From Diplocloster agilis (GTDB lineage: Bacteria; Bacillota; Clostridia; Lachnospirales; Lachnospiraceae), in NCBI RefSeq assembly GCF_019042275.1, contig NZ_JAHQCW010000008.1, positions 78,190-142,189 of the forward strand: 64,000 nt of DNA, read 5' to 3'. Positions 8,358 through 16,502 of this stretch are shown piece after piece. The notes below the pieces were generated by a model that saw only the letters and a list, made by a program, of their open reading frames with translations, had not been told where the DNA came from and searched no databases. Within the stretch, counting starts at the first letter, position 1. Every line of letters begins with the position of its first letter. The translations under genes were made by a program, and so were the position numbers.

Positions 8358-9101
8358 ATGAATACTTACAGAACTTCCCAGGTGGCGGCCATCGTCGGAG
8401 TGCATCCGAATACGGTGCGGCTGTATGAAAAATTGGATCTTATACCAAAACCGGAGCGGAGGCCTAACGGCTACCGCATATACACGGATTTTCATATCGA
8501 GCAGTTCAAGCTCGTGCGGCTCGCTTTTCAGGTTGAGGTGCTGCAAAACGGCCTTCGGAAAAAAATTGTCCGCATGGTAAAAGCGTCAGCCTCAGGTAAC
8601 TTTGATCATGCGCTGGCCCTCACACAGGAATATCTGACCCAGCTCGGCCAAGAGCGTCAAAACGCGGAGGAGGCGGTTGAAATCGCAAAACGCATCCTGG
8701 CCGGGCAGCCCCAGGAAAACGCGCGTTTTCTGAAACGCAGGGAAGTATCCGCCTATCTGAATATTTCCATGGATACTCTGCGGAATTGGGAGATGAACGG
8801 CCTGCTTTCGGTCAGGCGAAAACAAAACGGATACCGGGTGTACACAGACCAGGACATCAAACGTTTGAAAATTATTCGTTCCCTGCGCTGCGCCAACTAT
8901 TCACTGGAAGCGATTTTGCGCATGCTGCAGCAATTATCGGCCAATCCGGACGCGGATCTCAAAGAGGCGCTCAACACGCCGGAGGAAGACACGGACATTA
9001 TCTCGGTGTGCGATAAACTGATCGTTTCCCTGTCCGCCGCCGAACATAACGCCCTGCTTTTAATCGAAAAACTGCAGGCGATGAAAATCCGTTTTTCCTA
9101 A
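8358..9101 (+). CDS. MerR-type regulator with two helix-turn-helix domains
   Basis: Transcriptional regulator of 247 residues with two tandem MerR DNA-binding domains. The first, YRTSQVAAIVGVHPNTVRLYEK with RRPNGYRIYTDFHIEQFK, covers residues about 3-70; the second, KRREVSAYLNISMDTLRNWE with KQNGYRVYTDQDIKRLK, covers about 118-180. Canonical MerR proteins have one such head and a dimerisation helix, so this one may bind DNA as a pseudo-dimer. The C-terminal 65 residues are helical and show no recognisable drug-binding domain. AGGAGG lies 8 bases before ATG. It precedes an ABC exporter operon that carries the same 20-bp sequence upstream and very probably controls it. Confidence 0.85.
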   Translation: MNTYRTSQVAAIVGVHPNTVRLYEKLDLIPKPERRPNGYRIYTDFHIEQFKLVRLAFQVEVLQNGLRKKIVRMVKASASGNFDHALALTQEYLTQLGQERQNAEEAVEIAKRILAGQPQENARFLKRREVSAYLNISMDTLRNWEMNGLLSVRRKQNGYRVYTDQDIKRLKIIRSLRCANYSLEAILRMLQQLSANPDADLKEALNTPEEDTDIISVCDKLIVSLSAAEHNALLLIEKLQAMKIRFS

Positions 9102-9120
9102 ACCCTCCACTTTACCACCA
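9101..9120 (+). repeat. copy 2 of the 20-bp direct repeat, putative MerR operator
   Basis: AACCCTCCACTTTACCACCA begins within the MerR stop codon and runs into the hairpin ahead of the ABC exporter genes. It matches copy 1 at 18 of 20 positions. Confidence 0.5.
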
Positions 9121-9147
9121 ATGTTTTTCTTGGTGGTATTCTTTTTT
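9113..9147 (+). terminator. terminator/attenuator between MerR gene and ABC exporter
   Basis: TACCACCAA (9113-9121) pairs with TTGGTGGTA (9130-9138), loop of 8, followed by a T-rich run to 9147. It overlaps the second operator copy, so it can act both as a terminator and as part of the control region. Confidence 0.7.
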
Positions 9148-9168
9148 CACAAACAAGGAGGTAAACAT

Positions 9169-9903
9169 ATGCAGGAAATCATTAAAGTGGAGCATCTCAC
9201 AAAATCTTATGGCAAGCGGATCGCGGCGGACAACATAAACCTGTCCGTCCCCCGGGGAACGGTCTTCGGACTGCTGGGCGCTAATGGGGCCGGAAAAAGT
9301 ACCACTATGGAGTGCATCTTAGGCACCAAAAAAGCGGACGGCGGAAAGGTATCCGTGCTGGGCATGAATCCGCTGACGGACCGCAGACAGCTGTTCGAGA
9401 AGGTTGGCGTGCAGTTTCAGGAAGCCAGCTATCCGGACAAAATAACCGTATCCGAGCTGTGCGAAGTCACCGCGTCTTTGTACCGGCAGACGGCCTGCCC
9501 GGATGAGCTGCTGGACCGCTTCGGCATCGGCGGCTGTAAAAAAAGCCTGGTCAAAGATCTGTCCGGCGGGCAGCGCCAGCGCTTGTTTATCGTTCTGGCC
9601 CTCATTCCCGATCCCGAAGTCGTCTTTCTGGACGAGCTGACCACAGGGCTGGACGCGAAGGCCCGCCGGGATGTCTGGAAAATACTCTTTGCCCTCAAAG
9701 AAAAAGGGGTAACGATTCTTCTGACTTCCCATTTTATGGATGAGGTTGAGGTACTGTGCGATCGCATTTGTATTTTAAGAAAAGGAAACATCGTGTTTTC
9801 CGGCACGGTTTCGGAAGCGGTAAAAAACAGTTCCTGCGATAAATTCGAGGACGCCTATCTTTGGTATGCGGAAAGGGAGGAAGAAACAAATGAAAGCTTT
9901 TAA
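9169..9903 (+). CDS. ABC transporter ATP-binding protein
   Basis: Nucleotide-binding subunit of an ABC-2 type exporter (drug or peptide efflux family), 244 residues. Walker A GANGAGKST at about residues 38-46, signature LSGGQRQR at about 130, Walker B VVFLDELTTGLD at about 150, switch His in LLTSHFMDE. ATG 9169 is chosen because AAGGAGG is 6 bases upstream; an upstream in-frame ATG lies inside the terminator hairpin. It overlaps the permease gene by 14 bases, which indicates translational coupling. Likely regulated by the preceding MerR protein. Substrate unknown. Confidence 0.9.
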   Translation: MQEIIKVEHLTKSYGKRIAADNINLSVPRGTVFGLLGANGAGKSTTMECILGTKKADGGKVSVLGMNPLTDRRQLFEKVGVQFQEASYPDKITVSELCEVTASLYRQTACPDELLDRFGIGGCKKSLVKDLSGGQRQRLFIVLALIPDPEVVFLDELTTGLDAKARRDVWKILFALKEKGVTILLTSHFMDEVEVLCDRICILRKGNIVFSGTVSEAVKNSSCDKFEDAYLWYAEREEETNESF

Positions 9904-10633
9904 GACCATGTTAAAGACGGAGCTGAAATTGTCCCTGCGGGGAATGGATATGTTCATATTTGCGATTTGTATGCCCTTGATTGTACTTATCATTCTTGGG
10001 GTAATATATGGAAACAAGCCGGCCTTTGAAGGCGCGGGATATACATTTTTGGAGCAATCCTTCGGGGCGCTGGCCGCTATCTCCATCTGCGCCGGCGGGG
10101 TGATGGGACTGCCGCTGGTCGTCTCAGAATACAGAAGCCAGGGTATCTTAAAGCATTATAAAGTAACTCCGGTAAGCCCTTCCCTGATCCTGGCCGTCCA
10201 GGTAACTATCTATACGTTGTATTCGGTAGTTTCCCTTATCCTTCTGTACCTTACGGCCGCTTTATTCTTTGCGTACCGGTTTTCCGGATCCTTACTGCAC
10301 TTTTTAGGCGGTTATCTTCTGGTGATCCTGTCCATGTTCAGCATCGGCATGATGGTGGGCGGCATTGCCCCGAATCCTAAAATTGCCGGCGTGACCGCCA
10401 GTATCTTGTATTTCCCCATGCTGATTTTCTCGGGCGCGACCCTGCCTTACGAGGTAATGCCGGCGGCGCTTCAAAAGGCTGCGGATATATTGCCGCTGAC
10501 CCAGGGGATCAAATTGCTGAAGGCAGCCACTTTGGGGCCGGGGGCCGGCCAGACTTTATTTCCTGTCATTGTGATGGCCGTCGTCGCCGCCGTCTGCATT
10601 TTCGTATCCGTTACCTGTTTTAAATGGGAATGA
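9890..10633 (+). CDS. ABC-2 type transporter permease
   Basis: Membrane subunit of the exporter, 247 residues with about six transmembrane helices: one near residues 20-40, then four or five between 55 and 245. The C-terminal part has the ABC-2 pattern LIFSGATLPYEVMPAALQKAADILPLTQ written over about 30 residues. The start at 9890 is behind GGGAGG and overlaps the ATPase gene. Its stop overlaps the stop of the opposing LysR gene by 14 bases, so the two transcripts are complementary at their ends. Confidence 0.88.
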   Translation: MKAFKTMLKTELKLSLRGMDMFIFAICMPLIVLIILGVIYGNKPAFEGAGYTFLEQSFGALAAISICAGGVMGLPLVVSEYRSQGILKHYKVTPVSPSLILAVQVTIYTLYSVVSLILLYLTAALFFAYRFSGSLLHFLGGYLLVILSMFSIGMMVGGIAPNPKIAGVTASILYFPMLIFSGATLPYEVMPAALQKAADILPLTQGIKLLKAATLGPGAGQTLFPVIVMAVVAAVCIFVSVTCFKWE

Positions 10634-11534
10634 CCGGAGGATCAGACCTGTCTTCCAGCAGCCGCATAAATTCCTTCATGGGAACCGTCAGGAATTTGTT
10701 CTTATGCCAGAACACCTGGCGGTAAATAAGCACCTCATATTCGGGAATCCGGATTGGTACGATGGTTTTATCCGCCAGTTCCTTCTCCACGATATACAGC
10801 GGCAGATAGGAAATCCCCTGGTTTTGCTCCAGCAGTCTGCGGATCACCTCCGTATTCCCGGTTTCCAGATAAGGACTAAGCGTCATGCCGTTCAGGGATA
10901 ACAGCTGGCTTAACGCATAGCTGTATCCCACATGGCATTCCGTCAGGATCAGTTCTTCGTTTAATATCTCTTCAATGCCGATCTTCTCCCCGCGCTTTGC
11001 TCTGACTGCCAGCGGGTGCTCCGGCGACGCCAGAAAATAGACGGTCTCTTCTTTGATCACACGCCCTACCCATTCGGAACCAATGATATTCTGATCGATG
11101 ATATATGCGAAATCCAGTTCATTGTGCAGCAGCATATCATACATCATTTCCCTTGTTCCAACCTTGACGCAGACCTGAATCTTCGGGTATTTCCGGTGGT
11201 ATTCCTGAATCATACCGGGAAATTCGGCCGCCAGAATCGATTCCGACATACCCACATTGATCTTTCCCGCATGCCGTTTTTCCGTGTGAAATAATTCTTT
11301 CAGCGAATCGCTGTCCGAGAGCACCTGCCTGGCGTAGGTCAGGAACAAATTCCCGTCCTGCGTCAGATAGATATTTTTTCCGATCCGGTCAAAGAGCAAA
11401 ACCCCCAGCTCCGCCTCCAGATTCTTAATCTGCAGGGTTACATTGGCCTGGGTATAACCAAGCTCTTCCGCGGTTCTTGAAAAATTCAGTTTTTCCGCTG
11501 CCTTGACAAATATCCGCAATTCCCTGAGATCCAT
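10620..11534 (-). CDS. LysR-family transcriptional regulator
   Basis: LysR-type regulator, 304 residues. The N-terminal winged helix (MDLRELRIFVKAAEKLNFSR, then ELGYTQANVTLQIKNLE) covers residues 1-60 and an LTTR substrate-binding domain covers about 88-295. ATG 11534 is preferred; a GTG six codons upstream is also open. It is divergent from the DUF554 gene and convergent with the ABC permease, overlapping it by 14 bases. Unlike most LysR genes it has no obvious divergent metabolic operon: a repeat element lies between it and the DUF554 gene. Target and effector unknown. Confidence 0.88.
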   Translation of the reverse strand: MDLRELRIFVKAAEKLNFSRTAEELGYTQANVTLQIKNLEAELGVLLFDRIGKNIYLTQDGNLFLTYARQVLSDSDSLKELFHTEKRHAGKINVGMSESILAAEFPGMIQEYHRKYPKIQVCVKVGTREMMYDMLLHNELDFAYIIDQNIIGSEWVGRVIKEETVYFLASPEHPLAVRAKRGEKIGIEEILNEELILTECHVGYSYALSQLLSLNGMTLSPYLETGNTEVIRRLLEQNQGISYLPLYIVEKELADKTIVPIRIPEYEVLIYRQVFWHKNKFLTVPMKEFMRLLEDRSDPPVIPI

Positions 11535-11565
11535 AGCCCTATCACCTGTCACTTATTATCAATAA

Positions 11566-11605
11566 AAAATAGTAGCGCTCGAAAAAGCCTCGCTGACTAT
11601 TTTTC
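11566..11605. repeat. hairpin adjoining the inverted repeat copy
   Basis: AAAAATAGT and ACTATTTTT bracket a smaller AGCG/CGCT stem, making a compound hairpin directly beside the left copy of the 62-base repeat. The right copy lacks this second stem. Confidence 0.5.
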
Positions 11606-11658
11606 ATGCATCGCACGTAAGCGGCTAAAGGACAGCCGCTAAGTGCTCATAGCTATAA
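11597..11658. repeat. left copy of a 62-bp inverted repeat
   Basis: This 62-base segment is the reverse complement of 12540-12601 at 58 of 62 positions, by hand count. Each copy itself folds into a hairpin (AGCGGCT/AGCCGCT core with a GCAC/GTGC base). Three of the four differences are in the loop and one keeps pairing possible. Confidence 0.85.
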
Positions 11659-11813
11659 ATAATATTTATAATTATTCTAAATTTTATTAATTTTACTTAA
11701 TCTTAAGCTTATCTTATAGTATTATTAGTCATCCGTCCAGTATTATTCGGTTCCGCCGAAAAAGCCGTCGGATGCCTGAACGGTGATGGAAAAGCATACA
11801 TGGGGAGGAACTT

Positions 11814-12545
11814 ATGATTGGGTTAGGGACATTGATCAACACAGCGGCCGTCATCGGGGGAAGCGCCCTCGGCATGTTGTTTAAAAACGGTCTTAATGAA
11901 AAGATACAGGATACCATGATGAAAGGAAGCGGCGTCGCCATCATTTTTATCGGCGTCACCGGCACACTGCAGCATATGCTGGTGGTAACTGAAACCGGTA
12001 TCGAGACGCAGGGCACGATGCTTCTCATATTCTCCCTGGTTCTCGGAAGCCTGCTGGGGCAGATCATTAACGTGGAAGCCAGAATGGAACAGATCGGAGA
12101 AAAGTTAAAGGCCGCCGTCCATGCGAAAAATGACAACCATTTTGTAGAGGGCTTTGTCAATACTTCTTTGATTATCTGCGTGGGCGCCATGGCCATCGTG
12201 GGGGCGCTCCAGGATGGACTGACCGGGGATTACTCCATGCTGGCGGTAAAGTCCGTGCTGGATTTCGTGATCGTCCTGGTCTGCGCGTCCACATACGGTA
12301 TCGGGGTGCTTTTCTCCGCCATCCCGATCTTTGTTTATCAGGGCCTGATTACTGTGCTGTGCTCGCTGTTCGGGGTGTTCGTCAGCGACCCGTTGATCGC
12401 CAATCTTTCTTACATAGGCTCCGCATTGATTTTCTGCGTGGGTATCAACGTATCCTTCGGCAAGAAGTTCCCGGTTGGAAATATGCTGCCGTCTCTTTTT
12501 ATACCTGTTATATATGAATTGCTCCAGTTGATTCATATTTTATAG
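11814..12545 (+). CDS. DUF554 family membrane protein
   Basis: Integral membrane protein of the DUF554 family (YdfK-like), 243 residues with about seven hydrophobic helices. It opens MIGLGTLINTAAVIGGSALG, and the family-like stretch FVNTSLIICVGAMAIVGALQ lies at about residue 105. Function is not established; a transport role has been suggested for the family. It starts behind GGGGAGGAAC. The gene with its AT-rich promoter region is enclosed by a 62-bp inverted repeat, and its TAG stop lies within the right-hand copy. Confidence 0.88.
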   Translation: MIGLGTLINTAAVIGGSALGMLFKNGLNEKIQDTMMKGSGVAIIFIGVTGTLQHMLVVTETGIETQGTMLLIFSLVLGSLLGQIINVEARMEQIGEKLKAAVHAKNDNHFVEGFVNTSLIICVGAMAIVGALQDGLTGDYSMLAVKSVLDFVIVLVCASTYGIGVLFSAIPIFVYQGLITVLCSLFGVFVSDPLIANLSYIGSALIFCVGINVSFGKKFPVGNMLPSLFIPVIYELLQLIHIL

Positions 12546-12601
12546 CTATGAGCACTTAACGGCTGCCTTATAGCCGCTTACGTGCGATGCATGAAAAATA
12601 G
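12540..12601. repeat. right copy of the 62-bp inverted repeat
   Basis: Inverted partner of 11597-11658. It contains the DUF554 stop codon and lies between the DUF554 gene and the opposing TIGR04076 gene, so this copy may double as a terminator stem. Confidence 0.85.
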
Positions 12602-12611
12602 GAATTGTCAC

Positions 12612-13022
12612 TTAGCCAGTATAAGCCTTATCTGCACTATTTGAAAAATCCTGTTTCTCAAGCCATGCCCTTTCTTCCTCTGTTTCAGGAATATCAATTC
12701 TTTCAATCTTAAAAATAACTGGTCTTGTTCCATCGTTACAGCAGGCAATCATCATCCTGTCATCATTCGTCCAATTATGCATGATTGAACCACCCTGTAA
12801 AGCTGTGTAAACATATCTGCTGATGGCATCCCACGCTTCTCCACAAAACTGTCCATTGAGCAGATGGTAAAAATCGTCCCTCTCTGGCGTTCTCTTTAAT
12901 GTGAAAGTATCTCCAACTTTGAAACATGGGCAGGCACCCGACTTCGGATCAGCAAGATATTTTTCTTGATATTCCGGAAAAACCTTTGTTTCCAACACCG
13001 TAATTTTACATTCATGTTGCAT
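12612..13022 (-). CDS. TIGR04076 family protein
   Basis: Small soluble protein of 136 residues that fits the TIGR04076 family: opening HECKITVLETKVFPEYQEKY, then GACPCFKVGDTFTL, and FCGEAWDAISRYVYTALQGG in the middle, followed by a CCNDGTRPVIFKIER segment. Members are mostly found in anaerobes and have no assigned function. Conserved cysteines (residues 5, about 31, 33, 60, 94-95) could bind metal. No signal peptide. The gene ends 10 bases from the 62-bp repeat. Confidence 0.75.
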   Translation of the reverse strand: MQHECKITVLETKVFPEYQEKYLADPKSGACPCFKVGDTFTLKRTPERDDFYHLLNGQFCGEAWDAISRYVYTALQGGSIMHNWTNDDRMMIACCNDGTRPVIFKIERIDIPETEEERAWLEKQDFSNSADKAYTG

Positions 13023-13130
13023 TTATAGCACCTCCAGCATATAGCTTTTGTCGAGCACATCTTCTCTGTCGAAGGTTCTTGTTACCTTTATCCAACAAGA
13101 CATAGCAAACAATCTAATGAATTAGTCACT

Positions 13131-13379
13131 TTAATCGTTCCATTGATAATCGGAAATATATGCGCTTCTATATAATTTCAAGATTGGTAAATCGTCATAA
13201 ATATAAAACATCAATGGTCGTTTTAATAAATTATTTGGCAAGTCCTCATCTAATTCCATTATAAAGCACTCTGTTAAACCGTCAGTTGTGGTTTTGTTAT
13301 CAATGGCTATAATCAACGAGGTTTCATCTATGATAACTTTTTCGTCTGTATCCGAAAATGATATTTCTAATCTCTTCAT
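13131..13379 (-). CDS. hypothetical protein, 82 residues
   Basis: Unrecognised acidic protein beginning MKRLEISFSDTDEKVIIDET with alternating hydrophobic and charged residues typical of beta strands. AGGGAG lies 6 bases before ATG. The stop of the preceding frame (13382) is only 2 bases upstream, so the two are co-transcribed. AT-richer than its surroundings. The size and arrangement resemble immunity-type genes, but nothing in the sequence proves this. Confidence 0.55.
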   Translation of the reverse strand: MKRLEISFSDTDEKVIIDETSLIIAIDNKTTTDGLTECFIMELDEDLPNNLLKRPLMFYIYDDLPILKLYRSAYISDYQWND

Positions 13380-13381
13380 TG

Positions 13382-13678
13382 TTACTCCCTGTTATGTTTG
13401 GATAGTGTAATGGAAAATCCATATCCTTGTTGTAAAAGTCCGGCATATTCCAAAGTGTCATGGTATTCTTCCTGGAATTTCCTGACACTGTCTGCCGCAA
13501 ACAGACTTTCCACGGTACAAATGTCATCCACCACCAGAGGAATATATTCTGCCGTTTCCTCAAAGAGTGAGCTGTCAATACCGTGCTTTATTGCTTCCCT
13601 TTTTGAATCTTTACTGTACTGTAAGAAACTGTAATTACTCCAATTAACATTACAATACCATCTGTTCTTATGAGCCAA
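13382..13678 (-). CDS. hypothetical protein or frameshifted 3' part of the upstream gene
   Basis: Open frame of up to 98 codons ending KHNRE. Its first 28 codons overlap the 59-codon membrane protein in another frame and have an odd composition rich in W, Y and N, so the annotated ATG is probably not real. From about DSKREAIKHG on, the sequence reads like an ordinary soluble domain (LFEETAEYIPLVVDDICTV and EEYHDTLEYAGLLQQGYG). A one-base shift near 13605 would join it to the upstream two-helix protein as one chain of about 125 residues. Either the pair is a frameshifted gene or the true start is a non-ATG codon near 13590. Confidence 0.4.
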   Translation of the reverse strand: MAHKNRWYCNVNWSNYSFLQYSKDSKREAIKHGIDSSLFEETAEYIPLVVDDICTVESLFAADSVRKFQEEYHDTLEYAGLLQQGYGFSITLSKHNRE

Positions 13679-13767
13679 TCAGGCAAATGGAAGATAAATT
13701 TATTTACGACCATTACAAGTACGGTGACAATCAAGACACAGATGCTGACCCACTGCATTTTTTTCAT
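13588..13767 (-). CDS. small two-helix membrane protein, 59 residues
   Basis: Starts at ATG 13767 behind AGGAG (8 bases). Helix 1, WVSICVLIVTVLVMVV, covers residues 6-21; helix 2, GIVMLIGVITVSY, covers about 37-49; the short tail TVKIQKGKQ is basic. The stop TAA is at 13588. No family recognised. It may be a complete small protein or the 5' part of a longer gene continued in the -1 frame after the A-run near 13605. Confidence 0.55.
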   Translation of the reverse strand: MKKMQWVSICVLIVTVLVMVVNKFIFHLPDWLIRTDGIVMLIGVITVSYSTVKIQKGKQ

Positions 13768-13955
13768 TTTCGCATCTCCTCAGCTTATGATTTTTATCGT
13801 ACATCTTTTCTGCCAAAAGCAAATAAACACGACCTAGCTATTTCCATTCTAATATCAGCGTGCGGTAATGTCAAACGGCTCCTTTCGCATCATAACTTTA
13901 TGTTAACATATCCTTTTTTGTTCATCCGCCCCCCAATCGTACACCTTCCTTTAAC

Positions 13956-13996
13956 TGACAAACTGCCGCCCCATCGGACGGCAGTTGTCATTTTTT
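13956..13996 (+). terminator. hairpin with T-run
   Basis: TGACA-ACTGCCG (13956-13967, one bulge) pairs with CGGCAGT-TGTCA (13979-13990) followed by six T on the plus strand. There is no plus-strand gene upstream; on the minus strand it follows the GH29 stop but lacks a T-run, so its direction of use is unclear. Confidence 0.5.
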
Positions 13997-14014
13997 AGAA
14001 ATAATTCTTTGCAA

Positions 14015-15343
14015 TTACATAATCCTATTCAGGCGGAAAACCGCAACGTTTTGTGAGTCGCCAAAATTCTTAACCGTAAAGCGCAGCCCCCCGTCGATCT
14101 TAGCAGTATCCGCTTCCACTTTCGGGTCCAGCGGTACGGCGTTTCCGCTCAGGCCGGGAACCGTAACCGAGACTTGGCTTTTGCCCTTGGCATCGATCAG
14201 CACATAGAGCGCGCCGTCCCGTTCTGTAAAATGCACCTGGATCTGATCCGTATATTTTATGGATTCCCTGCTGCTGCAGCGGCTTCCGTAGATCGCTTCC
14301 CCATTAACGCCAAGCCATTCTCCGATGGCCAGCAGGCGTTTTTCCTGTTCTTCCGGAATCGTGCCATCCGCTCTGGGCCCGATGTTCAGCAGCAGATTTC
14401 CATTGTTGGCTACGGTGGAAACCAGCAGGCTGATGGCATCCTCGATGCTGATTATCTTGTCGTCGCTCTCCATGGCATTATAGCCGAAGGAAAGGCCCAT
14501 TCCGCGGCACATTTCCCATTTTTCCCTGCGGTTGGCGCTTCCGGACTGGTATTCTTTCGTGGTAAAGTCATAGTAAAGGTCATTGAACCGGTCATTTACC
14601 ACACCGTCCTCCACCGTATTATAGTAATGCGACAGCAGATAAGGCAGATTGTGTTCTCCCTGGCGGGGCCATCCGATATCGTTCCAGAATACGGACGGGG
14701 CGTAGCGGTCGATCAGCTCCATGGACTGGTTATACGCGTAATCCGCGTATGCGAACGTCGGGCTGGCCGTGTGGAACAGGTCGTCATTATTCAGGATCGG
14801 ATCATCCGCGAAAGTCCAGTCCACGATTCCCGAATAATAAAGACCCATCCGCAGATTCTCTCCCCGCACCGCGTCCGTCAGATCTCCGACGATATCCCGC
14901 TGCGGGCCTCTTTTCGAAGCGTTATAATCGGTATATTTGCTCGGGAAGAGACAGAATCCATCGTGATGCTTGGTCGTCAGTACCACATATTCCGCTCCCG
15001 CTTTTTTAAACAGCCTGGCCCATTCGGCCGGGTTCCATTTCTCCGCCTTCCACATGTCCGCAAACTGCTCGTATTTGAAATCCTTCCCGTACTTTTTTAC
15101 ATGGTAATCATACGACGGCCCATAACCCACATGGATGGAATTATAATACCACTCGGCGTAAGGATTGTTGGAAAACCAGGTTTCATCCGGAGGGACTTCC
15201 CCCAGTTCCCATGTCTGCGGCGCAAAAGCCGGAACCGAATACAAACCCCAGTGAATAAAAATACCGAATTTTCCGTCCTCGTACCACTGCGGAACCTGAT
15301 GTTCTTTCAGCGATTCCCAAGTGCTGGCATATCTTTTTTTCAT
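14015..15343 (-). CDS. alpha-L-fucosidase, glycoside hydrolase family 29
   Basis: Retaining exo-alpha-L-fucosidase of family GH29, 442 residues. The TIM-barrel landmarks are clear: WYEDGKFGIFIHWGLYSVPA near residues 20-39, EYVVLTTKHHDGFCLFPSK at about 116-134, and SVFWNDIGWP with the nucleophile Asp at about 221. A C-terminal beta sandwich of about 90 residues follows. No signal peptide, so it is cytoplasmic. It probably cleaves alpha-1,3/1,4 or 1,6 fucose from host-derived oligosaccharides; linkage is not predictable here. A divergent AraC/cupin regulator 260 bases away is the likely controller. Confidence 0.93.
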   Translation of the reverse strand: MKKRYASTWESLKEHQVPQWYEDGKFGIFIHWGLYSVPAFAPQTWELGEVPPDETWFSNNPYAEWYYNSIHVGYGPSYDYHVKKYGKDFKYEQFADMWKAEKWNPAEWARLFKKAGAEYVVLTTKHHDGFCLFPSKYTDYNASKRGPQRDIVGDLTDAVRGENLRMGLYYSGIVDWTFADDPILNNDDLFHTASPTFAYADYAYNQSMELIDRYAPSVFWNDIGWPRQGEHNLPYLLSHYYNTVEDGVVNDRFNDLYYDFTTKEYQSGSANRREKWEMCRGMGLSFGYNAMESDDKIISIEDAISLLVSTVANNGNLLLNIGPRADGTIPEEQEKRLLAIGEWLGVNGEAIYGSRCSSRESIKYTDQIQVHFTERDGALYVLIDAKGKSQVSVTVPGLSGNAVPLDPKVEADTAKIDGGLRFTVKNFGDSQNVAVFRLNRIM

Positions 15344-15602
15344 TGCTTATACCCCTTTTACATTTTTCTTTTATTCTATCCCTTGGCGACGGGTAAAATC
15401 CAGACAGGCAGAGGACATTCTCCTGGCGTCGATGTCGTATACGCATATTTTTCTGTTCTAATTGTCCATCGGAATCAAGATGCAAAAACATAGGCGCTGC
15501 AGCAAGCAGCCGCCGCAAAAAGAAATGTGCGAGTTGACAAAATGCTGTCCTGAAATTAAACTTAACAGTATCCTATTAACACATGACCTTCGGAGGATTC
15601 CT

Positions 15603-16487
15603 ATGGCCGATTATCCGTTTCAGCTGGGCTCCTGGCTGTTCCTCACCCCCCAGCTCTCCTCTTCCATAATGCAGGCGCCGGTGCCGGAGCATGAGCACAG
15701 TACCGGAATCTATGAGGTGCACTATATTACATCGGGTTATGGCACGCTGATCGCATCCGGCCAGCGTTTTGACCTGTATCCCGGTATTCTCTATGTGACA
15801 GGTCCCCATATCCCCCACAGCCAGCTGCTGCCGGAGCAAAATCCCATGGCGGAGGCATGCGTCTACTACAAAGTCTCTGCGCTTACCGGCAAATCGGCCG
15901 CTGCGCCCGGTTCTGAGAAAGAAGATTCTGTCGTCCGCGTTCTACTGGAACATCCATTTTGGATCGGCAGGGATCATCACGGAATCCGTCCGCTGCTGGA
16001 TCATATCTTCACTGAGCTGGCGCAAAAAAGTCCTGAAACGGACCTTATGGTAAGCTGTTACTTAAAGCAGCTGGTTCTGCTTCTGGTCCGCAATATAAGA
16101 GACAGCCGTAAGCTCCAGGGAAATGTAACTACGCCCGCTGCCGGTGAAATCGACCTGAACAGCAAACGCTTTTATCTGATCGAATGCGCTTTTTTGTCGG
16201 AATTCCAGACGATCACCCTTTCTTCACTGTCCTCCCGGATCGGCCTGAGCACAAGACAGACGCAGCGGCTGCTGCAAACCTATTACGGCATGGACTTTAA
16301 CCAGAAACGTGTACAGGCCAGGATGGCAAAAGCCAGGCTTCTGCTGGAATCCACCGATCTGCCGGTGGGAAAAATCGCCGAGGCGGCAGGCTACGCCACC
16401 TCGGAACACTTTTGTAATACATTCCGTAAAGTCTATCAGATGACGCCTTTGCAATACCGCAGGAAAGAGGGGGGCCAGCCTTCTTGA
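15603..16487 (+). CDS. AraC-family regulator with cupin sensor domain
   Basis: 294-residue regulator. N-terminal cupin (PEHEHSTGIYEVHYITSGYG, residues about 26-45, then YPGILYVTGPHIPHSQ) is a typical sugar-sensing domain; the C-terminal AraC double helix-turn-helix covers about 190-290 (LSSRIGLSTRQTQRLLQTYYG; VGKIAEAAGYATSEHFCNTF; MTPLQYRR). Start chosen at ATG 15603 with GGAGG 5 bases upstream; longer in-frame starts lack a ribosome binding site. Divergent from the GH29 fucosidase and probably its activator, with fucose or a fucoside as plausible effector (inference). Confidence 0.9.
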   Translation: MADYPFQLGSWLFLTPQLSSSIMQAPVPEHEHSTGIYEVHYITSGYGTLIASGQRFDLYPGILYVTGPHIPHSQLLPEQNPMAEACVYYKVSALTGKSAAAPGSEKEDSVVRVLLEHPFWIGRDHHGIRPLLDHIFTELAQKSPETDLMVSCYLKQLVLLLVRNIRDSRKLQGNVTTPAAGEIDLNSKRFYLIECAFLSEFQTITLSSLSSRIGLSTRQTQRLLQTYYGMDFNQKRVQARMAKARLLLESTDLPVGKIAEAAGYATSEHFCNTFRKVYQMTPLQYRRKEGGQPS

Positions 16488-16502
16488 TTACTATGGCAGA
16501 AA

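Noticed and set aside
11597..12601. Insertion sequence bounded by the 62-bp inverted repeat
   Set aside because: The enclosed gene is a DUF554 membrane protein, not a transposase, and no target-site duplication is obvious.
13324..13578. 84-codon minus-strand frame
   Set aside because: Overlaps better-supported frames, low-quality start and composition rich in W and R; treated as a shadow frame.
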